Shown here in pieces: positions 8,953 to 20,008 of a stretch of DNA of 64,000 nucleotides (the first letter of the stretch is position 1; the number at the start of each line of letters is the position of its first letter). The stretch comes from Clostridium celatum DSM 1785 (lineage in GTDB: Bacteria > Bacillota > Clostridia > Clostridiales > Clostridiaceae): assembly GCF_000320405.1 (NCBI RefSeq), contig NZ_KB291645.1:1-64000 (forward strand), given 5' to 3'. A program made the translations under genes and the position numbers. The notes below the pieces were generated by a model. It saw nothing but the letters and a program-made list of their open reading frames with translations. It did no database searches and was not told the DNA's origin.

Positions 8953-9506
8953 ATTGACATAATCTCTTTTTCCTTAGCTACTACTAATGTATCTATTTCT
9001 TTAACGTATTGATCAGTCTTCTTTTGAACACTTTCTTCACCTTTTTTAACTTCATCTTCAGAAATATGTCCGTCTTTCTTTAATGATTTAATCTTTTCAT
9101 TAGCATCTCTTCTTATAGATCTGATTGCAACTTTTGCATCTTCACCTATTTTCTTAACATTCTTAACAAGATTCTTTCTTGTTTCTTCAGTTAATTCTGG
9201 AATTAATAATCTTATAATACTTCCATCATTTGAAGGGTTTATTCCTAAATCTGATTTTAAAATAGCTTTTTCAATATCTTTTAAAAGAGATTTATCCCAA
9301 GGAGTAATTACTAACATTCTTGGTTCTGGTGCTGAAACATTTCCTACTTGAGAAATTGGGCATAATCCGCCATAAGCTTCAACTTGAATTCTATCAAGCA
9401 TAGTTGGATTAGCTCTTCCAGCTTTTAATGTTGATAAATCTGATTTTAAAACAGAAATTGTTTTTTGCATTTTTGATTCCGCATTATTTATTAACTCTTT
9501 AATCAT
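8949..9506 (-). CDS. frr: ribosome recycling factor
   Basis: RRF works with EF-G to split post-termination ribosomes. The 185-aa length is standard. It has the three-helix-bundle pattern with the conserved LKAGRANPTMLDRI and the C-terminal stretch EDEVKKGEESVQKKTDQYV. The start is the ATG after GGGAGGATTGT (MIKELINN); nine upstream codons are not used. It is 10 bp downstream of pyrH. Confidence 0.97.
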   Translation of the reverse strand: MIKELINNAESKMQKTISVLKSDLSTLKAGRANPTMLDRIQVEAYGGLCPISQVGNVSAPEPRMLVITPWDKSLLKDIEKAILKSDLGINPSNDGSIIRLLIPELTEETRKNLVKNVKKIGEDAKVAIRSIRRDANEKIKSLKKDGHISEDEVKKGEESVQKKTDQYVKEIDTLVVAKEKEIMSI

Positions 9507-9516
9507 ACAATCCTCC

Positions 9517-10230
9517 CTATTTTTTAGATACAATTGTACCTATCTTGTGACCTTCCATTACTTTCTTAATGTTTCCTTCTTCACTAATACCGAAAACTAG
9601 TATTGGAATATTATTATCCATACATAAAGTTGTAGCAGTAGTATCCATTACTTGTAATCCTTGTTCAATTACTTCCATATATGTTAGTTTATCATATTTT
9701 TTAGCATCTGCAAACTTATTTGGATCTTTATCATATACACCATCTACATTCTTAGCAAGAAGTATTACATCGGCTTCAATTTCAGCTGCTCTTAGTGCAG
9801 CTGCAGTATCAGTTGAGAAATAAGGGTTCCCTGAACCTGCTCCAAAAATTACAACTCTACCTTTTTCTAAATGTCTTACGGCTCTTCTTCTTATAAAAGG
9901 TTCTGCAATTTCTTTCATTTCTATTGCAGTTTGTACACGTGTATGTACACCAATTCCTTCTAAAGCATCTTGAAGTGCTAAAGCATTTATACAAGTTGCA
10001 AGCATTCCCATATGGTCAGCAGTAGTTCTATCCATACCTTCACCACTTCTACCTCTCCATATATTTCCTCCACCTACAACTAAACCAACTTCAACATCCA
10101 TATCAACTAAAGTTTTTACTTCTCTTGCAATTCTTCCAACTACATCAAAATCAAAACCGTATCCGTTTGCACCTGATAAAGCTTCACCTGAGATTTTTAA
10201 CATCACTCTCTTATATGCACAATTTGCCAT
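9517..10230 (-). CDS. pyrH: UMP kinase
   Basis: This amino-acid-kinase-fold enzyme phosphorylates UMP to UDP. The 237-aa protein shows KISGEALSG at the N-terminus, [26 protein letters not shown] and the C-terminal [10 protein letters not shown]. Its length is standard for the hexameric bacterial enzyme. It has a strong ribosome binding site (AGGAGGAA) and lies between tsf and frr. Confidence 0.97.
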   Translation of the reverse strand: MANCAYKRVMLKISGEALSGANGYGFDFDVVGRIAREVKTLVDMDVEVGLVVGGGNIWRGRSGEGMDRTTADHMGMLATCINALALQDALEGIGVHTRVQTAIEMKEIAEPFIRRRAVRHLEKGRVVIFGAGSGNPYFSTDTAAALRAAEIEADVILLAKNVDGVYDKDPNKFADAKKYDKLTYMEVIEQGLQVMDTTATTLCMDNNIPILVFGISEEGNIKKVMEGHKIGTIVSKK

Positions 10231-10302
10231 AAAAAATTCCTCCTACAATAATATGTACTCTTTTCTTTAAAAAAAGAGAACACAAAAGTGTTCTCTTGGT
10301 AA

Positions 10303-11214
10303 TTACATACCCATAGTCTTAGCAACTTCTGCAGCGAAGTCTTCTTCAACCTTTTCGATACCTTCTCCTCTTTCGAATCTAGCGTATCTAGTGATAGTTA
10401 TTGGAGAACCAACTTCTTTAGATTTTTCTTCTAAGAATTTAGCTATTGATTTATCTCCATCCTTAACCCATGCTTGATCTAAAAGACAAACTTCTTTGTA
10501 GTACTTTTGAATTCTTCCCATAACCATTTTTTCAACGATATTTTCTGGTTTTCCTTCATTTAATGCTTGAACTCTGTAGATTTCTTTTTCTTTTTCTAAA
10601 GCTTCGTTATCAACTTGTTCTTTGCTTAAGAATAAAGGATTTGCAGCAGCAACTTGCATACAAACTTCTCTAGCAACTTCTTCTAATACATCGCTTTCAA
10701 CGTTACAAGCAACTTCTACCATAACTCCGATTCTTCCACCACCGTGAATGTAGCTAGCTATAGCTCCGTTTTCAATGTTGAATTTAACGAATCTTCTTAC
10801 TGTCATATTTTCACCTAATTTAGCGATTAAAGCTGTTAAAGCTTCAGTAACAGTAGCTTCTCCATCCATTTTTTCAGCAACTAATTCTTCAACAGTTGTA
10901 GCTGAAGTGTTAGCAGCTAATTCTGCAACTTTAGTTGCAAATGTAACGAATTCTTCGTTAGCAGCAACGAAATCTGTTTCACAGTTAACTTCTACCATAG
11001 CAGCAGTTTTCTTGTCTGCAGAAACGAAAGTCTTAACTATACCTTCAGCAGCAACTCTACCAGCTTTTTTAGCAGCAGCAGCTAATCCCTTTTCTCTTAA
11101 AAATTCAACAGCTTTTTCTATATTTCCTTCAGTTTCAACTAAAGCTTTTTTGCAGTCCATCATTCCTGCACCAGTCATTTCTCTTAATTCTTTAACTGAT
11201 TTAGCAGTTATCAT
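10303..11214 (-). CDS. tsf: elongation factor Ts
   Basis: EF-Ts exchanges GDP for GTP on EF-Tu. The 303-aa protein begins [25 protein letters not shown], the invariant family N-terminus. It contains [16 protein letters not shown]. The start is the ATG after AAGGAGG; upstream ORF codons are unlike the family. It is co-transcribed with rpsB, 85 bp downstream. A hairpin with AGAACAC/GTGTTCTC arms near 10265-10296 lies between tsf and pyrH. Confidence 0.97.
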   Translation of the reverse strand: MITAKSVKELREMTGAGMMDCKKALVETEGNIEKAVEFLREKGLAAAAKKAGRVAAEGIVKTFVSADKKTAAMVEVNCETDFVAANEEFVTFATKVAELAANTSATTVEELVAEKMDGEATVTEALTALIAKLGENMTVRRFVKFNIENGAIASYIHGGGRIGVMVEVACNVESDVLEEVAREVCMQVAAANPLFLSKEQVDNEALEKEKEIYRVQALNEGKPENIVEKMVMGRIQKYYKEVCLLDQAWVKDGDKSIAKFLEEKSKEVGSPITITRYARFERGEGIEKVEEDFAAEVAKTMGM

Positions 11215-11299
11215 CCTTAATTCCTCCTTAACATTAAATGTAAACCTTATTTTAGGGTAAAAGGTAAATGAAGTTACCCTCACCTACCTCTTAAAATAA

Positions 11300-12001
11300 T
11301 TACTCAGCTAATTGTTCGCCTTGTCTTCCTTCGATTATACCATCAGCTAATTTAGCAGTTATTAATTTAACAGCTCTGATTGCATCATCGTTTCCTGGGA
11401 TTACGTAATCAACTTCTTCTGGGTCACAGTTAGTATCAACGATAGCTACTACTGGGATTCCTAAGATCTTAGCTTCTGATATAGCATTCTTTTCTTTTCT
11501 TGGGTCAACTACAAACATAGCTCCAATGTTGTTAACGTCTAAGTTAGTTATACCACCTAGGTTAGTTTGTAATTTTTCCATTTCAGCTTTTAATTTGATT
11601 ACTTCTTTCTTAGGTAAAACATCAAATGTACCATCTTGTTCCATTTGTTGTAAATCTTCTAATCTCTTGATTCTAGTTTTGATAGTTTTGAAGTTAGTTA
11701 ACATACCACCTAACCATCTGTTGTTAACGAAGTGCATGTTTGATCTTATAGCTTCTTCTTGGATAGCTTCTTGAGCTTGTTTCTTAGTTCCAACGAAAAG
11801 AATGTCTTTTCCTTCTGTTGATACTTCTCTGATGAAGTTATAAGCTTCTTCTACCTTCTTAACTGTCTTTTGAAGATCTATTATATATATTCCATTTCTT
11901 TCTGTGAATATATATGGAGCCATCTTAGGGTTCCATCTTCTAGTTTGGTGTCCAAAGTGAACGCCTGCTTCTAATAATTGTTTCATTGATATTACTGACA
12001 T
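11300..12001 (-). CDS. rpsB: 30S ribosomal protein S2
   Basis: The 233-aa small-subunit protein has the family N-terminus [22 protein letters not shown] and the stretch [16 protein letters not shown]. The start is the ATG preceded by CCAGGAGGTAAC. It is the first gene of the rpsB-tsf-pyrH-frr operon, with a clear sigma-A promoter about 110 bp upstream and a ~105-nt leader. Confidence 0.97.
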   Translation of the reverse strand: MSVISMKQLLEAGVHFGHQTRRWNPKMAPYIFTERNGIYIIDLQKTVKKVEEAYNFIREVSTEGKDILFVGTKKQAQEAIQEEAIRSNMHFVNNRWLGGMLTNFKTIKTRIKRLEDLQQMEQDGTFDVLPKKEVIKLKAEMEKLQTNLGGITNLDVNNIGAMFVVDPRKEKNAISEAKILGIPVVAIVDTNCDPEEVDYVIPGNDDAIRAVKLITAKLADGIIEGRQGEQLAE

Positions 12002-12109
12002 TTTGTTACCTCCTGGTTTTTCCTCCACAATCTTCATTCTTATAAAGTTTCCTACTGAAAGGCACCATCTTTATAAATTAGACTGTGTGCGTATTTTGTT
12101 ACCTAGGTT
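12002..12109 (-). promoter_or_regulatory. rpsB 5' leader
   Basis: The transcript from the promoter at 12110 has about 105 untranslated nucleotides before rpsB. It is more GC-rich than nearby spacers and has a self-complementary part around AAAGATGG...TTTCAGTAGG...CTTTAT. Autoregulation by S2 is plausible, but I recognise no known consensus. Confidence 0.35.
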
Positions 12110-12138
12110 AGTATATCATAAGCTTTCTATCCTAGCAA
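12110..12138 (-). promoter_or_regulatory. sigma-A promoter of rpsB operon
   Basis: The minus strand has TTGCTA (12133-12138) and TATACT (12110-12115) with an exact 17-bp spacer, upstream of the rpsB leader. Confidence 0.75.
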
Positions 12139-12301
12139 TATTTTTTTTATTAATCTTTTAAATTAATATTCTTTTTATATTCTTTCCATAGTTAGATAAA
12201 ATAATAACTCTATTTCCTTAAAATTTAATATTAATTTATTGTTACTTCTATACTATGTATCATTTATTTTTTATATTTTTATTTATAAACACATAAATAT
12301 A

Positions 12302-12387
12302 AAAGAGTTGCTACATTAATATAGTATATAATAATTTAAAACTAAATCTTTAATTATTATATTTTATATATTAGTTAGCAACTCTTA
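12302..12387 (-). terminator. terminator after codY
   Basis: AAGAGTTGCTA and TAGCAACTCTT arms (minus strand) are separated by an AT-rich loop of about 60 nt, then TTATATTT. The arms are strong, but the loop is unusually long for a terminator. The rest of 12140-12300 is AT-rich spacer without a visible gene. Confidence 0.6.
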
Positions 12388-12394
12388 TATTCTA

Positions 12395-13171
12395 CTATCT
12401 AATTTTCTTTAACTCATCTACTAATTTTTCATTTAATATTTTTATATGAGTTCCCTTCATTCCTAGAGATCTAGATTCAATTACTCCAGCACTTTCAAAT
12501 TTTCTTAATGCATTTACAATAACACTTCTTGTTATTCCAACTTTATCTGCTATCTTAGATGCAACCAATAGACCTTCATTTCCATTTAGTTCATTAAAAA
12601 TATGTTCTACAGCTTCAAGCTCTGAATAAGATAAAGTTCCTATAGCTAATTGAACTACAGCTTTCTTTCTTGCTTCTTCTTCTAGTTGATCTTGTTTAGC
12701 TCTTAACATTTCCATTCCTACAATAGTAGTACTATGTTCAGCTAAAACTAAATCATTTTCAGTAAACTCTTCTCCAAATCTAGCAAGTAATAGTGTCCCC
12801 ATTCTTTCTCTATTTCCTATAATAGGAACTATAGTAGAAATTTTATCTGCAACTGTACAAGCACCTTCACCTTTAAATACGCAATTACCATTGCTTTTAG
12901 TATTTGCTACAGTTTCTGTTATTTTAAGAAGAAGGTCATTATATGAAGTTGGGAATCTTCCTTCATTAATCACGTAATTCCTCATAATATCGCATTCAAA
13001 ATCCTCTAAAAAAGTATGTCCTAATACCTTTCCTTTTCTGCTAATTATATAAACATTACATGATAAAACTTCACTTAAAAGCTTACATAAATCATCAAAT
13101 ACTACTGGATCTTTTCCGCCCTTTTGTAAAATTTTATTTAACCTTCTAGTTTTATTTAATAACGATGACAT
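12395..13171 (-). CDS. codY: GTP-sensing global regulator CodY
   Basis: CodY is a repressor activated by GTP and branched-chain amino acids; it controls stationary-phase and nutrient genes in Firmicutes. The 258-aa length is exact for the family. The N-terminal GAF-like ligand domain covers about 1-155. The C-terminal winged helix contains the nearly invariant [37 protein letters not shown], shown here in parts at about residues 205-245. It is monocistronic between topA and rpsB, as in other clostridia. Confidence 0.97.
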   Translation of the reverse strand: MSSLLNKTRRLNKILQKGGKDPVVFDDLCKLLSEVLSCNVYIISRKGKVLGHTFLEDFECDIMRNYVINEGRFPTSYNDLLLKITETVANTKSNGNCVFKGEGACTVADKISTIVPIIGNRERMGTLLLARFGEEFTENDLVLAEHSTTIVGMEMLRAKQDQLEEEARKKAVVQLAIGTLSYSELEAVEHIFNELNGNEGLLVASKIADKVGITRSVIVNALRKFESAGVIESRSLGMKGTHIKILNEKLVDELKKIR

Positions 13172-13239
13172 TTAATCATCCCCCCATCATAGCTTTTCTC
13201 TTAAAATGTGAATATTTTAAATTTTCAAATTTTTTTGAT

Positions 13240-13268
13240 ACTATACTCTTTTAAGAATATCATATCAA
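13240..13268 (-). promoter_or_regulatory. codY promoter
   Basis: The minus strand has TTGATA (13263-13268) and TATAGT (13240-13245) with a 17-bp spacer. Just downstream, near 13210-13232, lies an AATTTTC-type half-site that partly resembles a CodY box, so weak autoregulation is possible but unproven. Confidence 0.6.
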
Positions 13269-13330
13269 AAAAACTTTTACAACATTTTTTACATCCATTC
13301 GACAAAAGTTTTAAAATGGGAATTAGATTT

Positions 13331-15427
13331 TTATTCTTTTTCTTTTTCGTTTTCATTTTCTAATGGTTTAATATTACCACATTCACTATTTGAACATAAA
13401 GCATATTTTCCTTTTGTTTTTGAGAATTTTATAGTCATATAACTACCACACTCTGAACAAGGCTCTTTAATTGGTTCATTCCAACTTACAAAATCACATT
13501 CTGGATAATTAGAACATCCAAAGAATTTTTTGCCTCTCTTACTTCTCTTTACAAGGACTTTTCCTCCACACTTAGGACAAGGTACATCTAATTCTTCAAC
13601 TATTGGTTTTGCATTTTGACACTCTGGATATCCAGGGCATGCTAAGAATGTTCCATATCTACCTTTCTTAATAACCATCATTCTACCACATTTATCACAT
13701 GGTACATCACTTACCTTATCTTCAATAACTACCTTTGATATTTCTTTTTCTGCTTTATCAATAGCAACTTTTAAAGGAGCAAAGAACTCTTCCACAACTT
13801 TAGTCCATACTTCATTTCCTTCTTCAATATCATCAAGTTTTCTTTCCATATCTGCAGTAAAATCAACATCAACTATTTGTTTAAAATAATCTGATAATAT
13901 ATTATTAACTATAAATCCAAGTTCTGTTGGAATTAGATTTTTCTTCTCTCTAACTACATACTCTCTGCTTAAAATTGTAGAAATAGTTGGAACATAAGTA
14001 CTTGGTCTTCCTATTCCTTTTTCTTCTAATAATTTTACAAAAGATGCTTCCGTATATCTCGCTGGCGGTTGAGTAAAATGTTGTTTCCCTTCTATTGATG
14101 CTGCATCTAAAACTTCACCTTCTTCAAGTATTGGTAAAGCTACATCATTTTCATCATCTTCTGTAGTATAATCATATATTTTCATGAATCCATCAAAATC
14201 TATATTAGATCCTGATGCCTTGAAATTGTATTTTCCATTAACTATATCAATGCTATTTGTATTTAATACACATGATTCCATTTGACTTGCAATAAATCTT
14301 TTCCAAATTAAGCTATATAATTTATATTGCTCTGGAGTTAAGCTTTCCTTTGCCTTTTCTGGAGTAATATCTATATGTGATGGTCTTATAGCTTCGTGAG
14401 CATCTTGTATATTCTTTTTACCTTTATAAACTCTTAACTTTTCTGGAATATACTTATCGCCATAATTTTCCTTAATAAAATCAATTGCTTTTTCTTGAGC
14501 TTCTTCTGATATTCTTACTGAGTCAGTTCTCATGTAAGTAATTAGCCCTACTGTTCCATATCCCTTTACATCAACCCCTTCGTAAAGTGCTTGTGCTATA
14601 GACATGGTTCTTTTTGTTATAAAATTAAGCTTTCTTGAAGCTTCTTGTTGAAGGGTACTAGTTGTAAATGGAGGAAGCGGATTCTTAACCCTCTTTCCTT
14701 TTTTAACCTTATGCACCTTAAACTCATTACCTTTTAAGTTTTCAATTATCTTATTGGCCTCTTCTTCATTATTTATTTCAATTTTTTTATTTTCGTATTT
14801 AGTTAATTTTATTGGGAACTTTTTTCTTTCCTTTTTTAATATACAATCAACTGTCCAATACTCTTTTGCCTCAAAAGCTTTAATTTCTTCTTCTCTATCA
14901 CAAATTAATTTCAATGCAGCAGATTGAACTCTACCTGCACTTAATCCCCATTTTACATTTTTCCATAATATAGGGCTTATTTCATATCCAACTAATCTAT
15001 CTACTATTCTTCTTGCTTGTTGTGCATCTACTAAATTCAAATTAATTTTTCTTGCTTCTTTTATTGATGATTTAACTGCAGTTTTAGTTATTTCATTAAA
15101 AACTATTCTACATGCATCATCTTCTGAAATCTTTAAAATATTAGCTAGATGCCAAGATATGGCTTCTCCCTCTCTATCAGGGTCGGTTGCCAGATATATT
15201 TTATCAGCTTTCTTAGCTGCTTTTTTTAATTTACTTATAAGTTCACCTTTTCCTCTAATAGTTATATATTTCGGAGTAAAGTTATCTTCTATATCAACAC
15301 CTAATTTACTTTTAGGCAGATCTCTTACATGTCCCATAGAAGCTTCAACTATATAATTTTTACCTAAATATTTCCCTATTGTCTTTGCTTTTGCAGGCGA
15401 CTCAACTATAACAAGATTTTGTCCCAT
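13331..15427 (-). CDS. topA: DNA topoisomerase I
   Basis: This type IA topoisomerase relaxes negative supercoils. The 698-aa protein begins with the Toprim domain (LVIVESPAKAKTIGKYLG; later DPDREGEAISWHL). The active-site Tyr lies in GLITYMRTDS near residue 300. Three C-terminal four-cysteine zinc ribbons follow one another from about 590 (CDKCG...CPGYPEC, CPKCGG...CSNYPEC, CSECGS...CSNSEC). Size and zinc-finger number are normal for clostridia. It lies 46 bp after dprA. Confidence 0.97.
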   Translation of the reverse strand: MGQNLVIVESPAKAKTIGKYLGKNYIVEASMGHVRDLPKSKLGVDIEDNFTPKYITIRGKGELISKLKKAAKKADKIYLATDPDREGEAISWHLANILKISEDDACRIVFNEITKTAVKSSIKEARKINLNLVDAQQARRIVDRLVGYEISPILWKNVKWGLSAGRVQSAALKLICDREEEIKAFEAKEYWTVDCILKKERKKFPIKLTKYENKKIEINNEEEANKIIENLKGNEFKVHKVKKGKRVKNPLPPFTTSTLQQEASRKLNFITKRTMSIAQALYEGVDVKGYGTVGLITYMRTDSVRISEEAQEKAIDFIKENYGDKYIPEKLRVYKGKKNIQDAHEAIRPSHIDITPEKAKESLTPEQYKLYSLIWKRFIASQMESCVLNTNSIDIVNGKYNFKASGSNIDFDGFMKIYDYTTEDDENDVALPILEEGEVLDAASIEGKQHFTQPPARYTEASFVKLLEEKGIGRPSTYVPTISTILSREYVVREKKNLIPTELGFIVNNILSDYFKQIVDVDFTADMERKLDDIEEGNEVWTKVVEEFFAPLKVAIDKAEKEISKVVIEDKVSDVPCDKCGRMMVIKKGRYGTFLACPGYPECQNAKPIVEELDVPCPKCGGKVLVKRSKRGKKFFGCSNYPECDFVSWNEPIKEPCSECGSYMTIKFSKTKGKYALCSNSECGNIKPLENENEKEKE

Positions 15428-15473
15428 ACCATCAACTCCTATATCCTCTCAGGAGTTTTCACCCCCTAAAAAT

Positions 15474-16529
15474 TTAACTTATCTTCGCATAATAATTACC
15501 TGGAAGGCAAATAATTTCATTTTTGTTTTGCAGTTCAAATAATAACTCAAATAAAGCTATTCTGTCAACTTTTACACTTTCAATTATTTTATCTATATGA
15601 ATAGGCTCTTTTTGTATTACATTTAATAATTGATTTTCAATACTATTTTTCCCTATATTATTTTCTTTGACTTTAGTTATATTAAAAAAAGAATATAAAT
15701 CTTCTCTTTCTAAAAAAGGAAATGCACCATCTCTTATTAACAAATTACATCCCTTGCTTCCTTCATTAAAAATACTCCCTGGTACCGCCATTACATTTTT
15801 ATTTTGCTCTAAAGCATAATTTACTGTTATTAATGAACCACTTTTATTAGAGGCTTCTATAACTATAACACCTTCACTTAATCCACTTATAATTCTATTT
15901 CTTCTTGGAAAGTTATAAGATAATGGCTTAGTTCCTGGTAAAAATTCTGATATTAATAATCCATCTTTAATTATATTAGTATATAAATCTCTATTTATTT
16001 TAGGATATATGATATCAATTCCACAACCTAAAATTCCAATGGTTTTCCCATTTAGCCTTAAAATTTCTCTATGTGCTATAGAATCTATACCATATGCAAC
16101 ACCACTAATAACTCCAAAATTAATTTTCTTTAATTCAGATACTATAACTTTAGTTACCTCTTTTCCAAACATAGAGTTTTTTCTTGAACCTACTATTGCA
16201 GCCATATTAAAATTTAATAATTCAATATCTCCTTTATAAAACAATACATATGGAGGATTATTTATTTCCCTTAATTTAATTGGATATTTTTCATCAGAAT
16301 ATGTTACATAATTAATATCTTCTTTTAATAATTCTATTTTCAACTCTTCTTCTTTATCTAAAGAATATTCTTTTAATTTATTTAAATTATACTTTTTAAA
16401 CTCTTCATTTCTTATTATATTATCAATATTATTATAAATATTTTCTTCATTATTATACTTATTTATCAAATCAATCTTACAAGCGTTAGTAATTTCATTA
16501 GTAATTAACCATATTTGATAGCTATTCAT
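15474..16529 (-). CDS. dprA: DNA-processing protein DprA
   Basis: DprA loads RecA onto incoming single-stranded DNA during transformation. The 351-aa protein has an N-terminal SAM-like region, then the extended Rossmann fold with VGSRKNSMFG, SGVAYGIDSIAHREIL, GILGCGIDIIYPKIN and SEFLPGTKPLSYNFPRRNRIISGLS. The C-terminus (about 290-351) looks like the winged-helix DML1 domain. It is 12 bp after comM and followed by topA, the usual order. With comM interrupted upstream, its transcription must now start within or near the prophage end. Confidence 0.95.
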   Translation of the reverse strand: MNSYQIWLITNEITNACKIDLINKYNNEENIYNNIDNIIRNEEFKKYNLNKLKEYSLDKEEELKIELLKEDINYVTYSDEKYPIKLREINNPPYVLFYKGDIELLNFNMAAIVGSRKNSMFGKEVTKVIVSELKKINFGVISGVAYGIDSIAHREILRLNGKTIGILGCGIDIIYPKINRDLYTNIIKDGLLISEFLPGTKPLSYNFPRRNRIISGLSEGVIVIEASNKSGSLITVNYALEQNKNVMAVPGSIFNEGSKGCNLLIRDGAFPFLEREDLYSFFNITKVKENNIGKNSIENQLLNVIQKEPIHIDKIIESVKVDRIALFELLFELQNKNEIICLPGNYYAKIS

Positions 16530-16541
16530 AAACTCCTCCTT

Positions 16542-17974
16542 TTATAATATATCTCCAAATACATTTTTTCTATATCCCATAGCTTCTATTATATGATAAT
16601 CTTGTATAATTTCTTCTCCGTCTAAGTCCGCTATTGTTCTTGCAACCTTTATTATTTTTGTATACCCTCTTAATGTTATACTATATTTACTATAATAATT
16701 TTCTAATATTCTTTTACCATCACAACTTAATTTACATAATCTTAAAACATCTTTACCTACTATTTCAGAATTATACTTATATTTCGTTCCTTCTAATCTA
16801 TAATTTTGCATTTCACGAGCTAAAATAACACGTTGTCGCATATTGTCAGAATCAACTTTATCTTTTTCCTTAGTAATCTCCTCATATTTTATTCTTGGCA
16901 CAAAGTTAAGTAAATCAACTCTATCTAATAATGCCCTTGATATCCTATTTATATATCTTTTTCTCTCTAATTCACTACACTTGCAAAGTCCCTCATTTCC
17001 TTCTTCCAAATACATTCCACATGGACATGGATTGAAAGTTCCGACTAAAATAAAATTACTTGGCAGTATATAGCTTTCTTTTAATCTTGAAATACTTATT
17101 ACTCCATCTTCTAATGGTTGCCTTAAAAGCTCTAGTACATCTTTTTTAAACTCCAAAATTTCGTCTAAAAACAACACCCCATTATGTGCCAAGGTTATCT
17201 CCCCTGGTTTTATATCTGTTCCTCCACCAATCAATGCAGTTTTGGTTATAGTATTATGTGGTGCTCTAAATGGTCTTGATAAATTATATCCATCTTCCCA
17301 CATAGAAGATACACTATATATCTTTGCAACTTCTTGTTGTTCTTCAATAGTTAAAGGTGGCAAAATTGATGGTAAGGCTTTTGCCAACATACTCTTTCCT
17401 GATCCAGGAGAACCAAATAACATTATATTATGCTTGCCTGCTGCTACTATCTCCATAGCTCTTTTAGATGTGTACTGTCCTATTATATCTCCATAATCAA
17501 TACAGTTAATCTTTTCCTTTATATTTCTTACTTTACCCTCATATGGTAATAAATCTTCATTTTCTATATATGAAATTACTTGATTTAAATTTTTAAAAGG
17601 AAAGAAATTTCCAAGCACAAAATTTCTCATTTCTTTTAAATTTTCAAGTGGAAATATAAAATTATTCTTTTTCTTACTTTCTCCTTCAAATATTATAGGT
17701 ATTGCACCCTTTACACCCTTTAATTCACCATTTAAAGATAATTCTCCAAATATTATATATTTATCTAAAGGTTTTTCTTTAATTTGATTGGATGCCATTA
17801 ATATACCTATAGCAATTGGTAAATCTAAAAGACTTCCTATCTTCTTAACATCTGCTGGTGCTAAATTTATTGTTATTCTCCCTAACGGAAATTCATATCC
17901 ACTATTTACAATAGCAAGTCTTACTCTTTCTCTGGATTCTCTTATAGACACATCTGGCAATCCTACAATATTAA
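16542..17974 (-). pseudogene. comM: ComM/YifB Mg-chelatase-like ATPase, 3' part
   Basis: ComM (YifB) is an AAA+ helicase that promotes branch migration in natural transformation. About 475 native residues remain, from IVGLPDVSIRESRERV to the end. They include Walker A (GSPGSGKSMLAKALPSILPP), LFLDEILEF, the zinc-like CPCGMYLEEGNEGLCKC and RISRALLDRVDL. The frame stays open upstream to a GTG at 18077. Those ~36 codons come from phage DNA overlapping the recombinase 3' end and are not native. The missing first 32 codons lie across the prophage at 57084-57181. Rejoined, the gene would be about 507 aa, the normal length. Confidence 0.93.
17968..17974. other. attL core (prophage left junction)
   Basis: The 7-bp word ATATTAA (plus strand) occurs here and at 57084-57090. 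Joining comM across it restores the family sequence PSFNIVGLPD. The recombinase gene ends about 50 bp away, the usual arrangement for serine integrases. Confidence 0.75.
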
Positions 17975-18024
17975 TATTATTATACGTTGTCAAGATTATA
18001 TTTGAATTATAGGAGATGTTAATG

Positions 18025-19699
18025 TTAACTATCTCCCCGTCTAAGTTTGTTGCTTTTATTTTTACCATGCTCTGCACCTTCTATATATTTATTTAATAAA
18101 ACAAAGGAAGCATGAACTTTTGTTAATACGCTCAATTCACCATTTTCTTTAACATTTATACTAATTAAATAGTTTTCTATAAATTCTTCTCTACTCAAAA
18201 CTTCTGGTATTCCTTCTATGAGTTTCTTTCCAGCTTCAATTGTGTTATTTATAGAATTAATTCTTTCCCTAATTTCATTTTCTGATTCACTTAATTTAGA
18301 ATTTTCTTTCTCTAGTTCATTTATTGTATTCTTTATTTCATTTTGTGTTTCTTCAAAAACCTCTTTAGCTATACCATCATCTAAATATGAATCCAATATC
18401 TTCTTTAATTTACCTTTTAATTTGTTTATCTCATTTTTATTAGCTTCTATTTTATATTTATCTTCTGTGTTATTAATATAATCCTCTAATCTTTTAATAG
18501 CTTTAGTCGCTTTTTCGTATATACTTTTATTTAAAAAATTATCCGCAACTTTTTTATATTTACCTTTTCCTACATATATATTAAGTAAGTTTTCAACTTC
18601 TTCACTAGAAATATTTCTAGCATCACATTTACTTTTCCCGAATCGCTTTTTGGTACTGCAATTATAAAATACTCTTTCATATGTTCCATATTCCCTAACT
18701 TTGGTATCTTTATTTCTTGTATAAAATTGATTACATTTCATACAATTAATTTTCCCAGATAATTCTGATACACCTTGATATTTACCAACATTTATATTTG
18801 AAACTGTATTTTCTTTTCTTACTTTTTGACATTTATCGAATAACTCTTTTGAAATAATAGGTTCCTATTTTATCATTTTCTACAACTATCCACTCATCTT
18901 CTGGTTTTAAAACATGTTTATTGTTACCATACAGTTTATTTGTCTCATACCTATTTCTCGCAGTAGCACCGTAGTAAATCGGATTCTTTATCATTCTAGA
19001 TATAACATTTGGAAGCCATTCTTTATTCTTTCTAGTTTTATATCCTTCTTCATTTAATATATTAGCTATTCTTCTATTTCCCAATCCTTTAGCTTTTAAA
19101 TTAAATATTCTTTTTAATACTTCAGCTTCTTCTTCTATAGCAGTTAATGTATTATCTTCTTTATTATATTTGTATCCATATGCACATGTACTTCTAACCT
19201 TTCCTTGTTTAGCTGTCATAGCAGCACCCATTTTAATAGAACGACTTTTCTCTAATGATTCATTCTCTGCCATTGTGGCCATTATACTCATTGTCATAAA
19301 AAATGATTTATCTTCCGTACTTTTATTTAAATCTTCAAAAACAACATAGGTTTCTTTATCGGCCAACATTCTACATATATCTAAACACTCACTAACATTT
19401 CTAGCAAATCTTTGAATTGACTTAGTATATATATATTTAACATTACTCTCTTTACTAGAATCAACTACCACACTCTTATATTTAGTACCACTCTTTATTT
19501 TCTTAACATCTAATCCACATTCTTTTAACATAAATTGAAATTCTGGTCTTTTATCTATTGTAGTGCCACCACTTCTATCTATATAACCTTTATTTATTCC
19601 TTTTTCTTTAAAATACATTTCTTGATTTACTACACTTGAATCCTGTTCATGTTTCTTTGTAGAAACTCTTCCGTAGTAAACATTAATTTTTTCTCCCAC
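18025..19699 (-). pseudogene. large serine recombinase (phage integrase), frameshifted
   Basis: The N-terminal 288 residues contain the resolvase catalytic domain (YYGRVSTKKHEQDSS, with the serine in RVST) and the start of the recombinase domain (AYGYKYN, IFNLKAKGLGNRRIANILNEEGY). At about 18,859-18,868 the frame breaks. Dropping one A on the minus strand gives PIISKELFDKCQKV, which leads into the zinc-ribbon domain (ELSGKINCMKCNQFY...CSTKKRFGKSKCDARNIS) and a long coiled coil ending at 18025. Restored length is about 557 aa, normal for phage serine integrases. The start is GTG after CGGAGAG. The frameshift removes the DNA-binding half, so excision should fail if it is real. Confidence 0.9.
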
Positions 19700-19802
19700 T
19701 TTATATCTCTCCGTTCCTATATTTATAGTAATTAATTATATCATATTTTTTTATATATATTAATGAAGCAATTTTTTATCATTTATTTACAATTGAAAAA
19801 AA

Positions 19803-19842
19803 TAAGGACTAACGTCCCCCCATTTGGGTGATGTTAATCCTT
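19803..19842 (-). terminator. terminator between tail genes and recombinase
   Basis: On the minus strand AAGGATTAACATC pairs with GACGTTAGTCCTT (with wobbles) and is followed by ATTTTTTT. Confidence 0.7.
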
Positions 19843-19866
19843 TAAAATCTTTGTTTTAAATTATAA

Positions 19867-19897
19867 AAAAGAAGCTCCATTTATACTGAAGCTTCCC
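19867..19897 (-). terminator. terminator downstream of the XkdX gene
   Basis: GAAGCT and AGCTTC arms are followed by TTTTTTAT on the minus strand. It ends the late structural operon. An open frame without a start codon (about 27 codons ending IYLNEISNLTREASV) runs into it and may be the remnant of a deleted gene. Confidence 0.6.
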
Positions 19898-20008
19898 TAG
19901 TTAAATTCGATATTTCATTTAAATATATAATATATTTTTGAATATCAAATAATTCTTTTATGTTTATAAATTGAAATTATTCCTTAATTATATACTCTTT
20001 AATCTATT

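Noticed and set aside
10775-11260. Long plus-strand ORFs opposite tsf, rpsB, dxr, topA and the tape measure gene
   Set aside because: They are shadows of conserved minus-strand genes, without ribosome binding sites or family similarity.
17985-18077. Extended N-terminus of the comM 3' ORF
   Set aside because: These codons are phage DNA overlapping the recombinase end. The native N-terminus is at 57084-57181.
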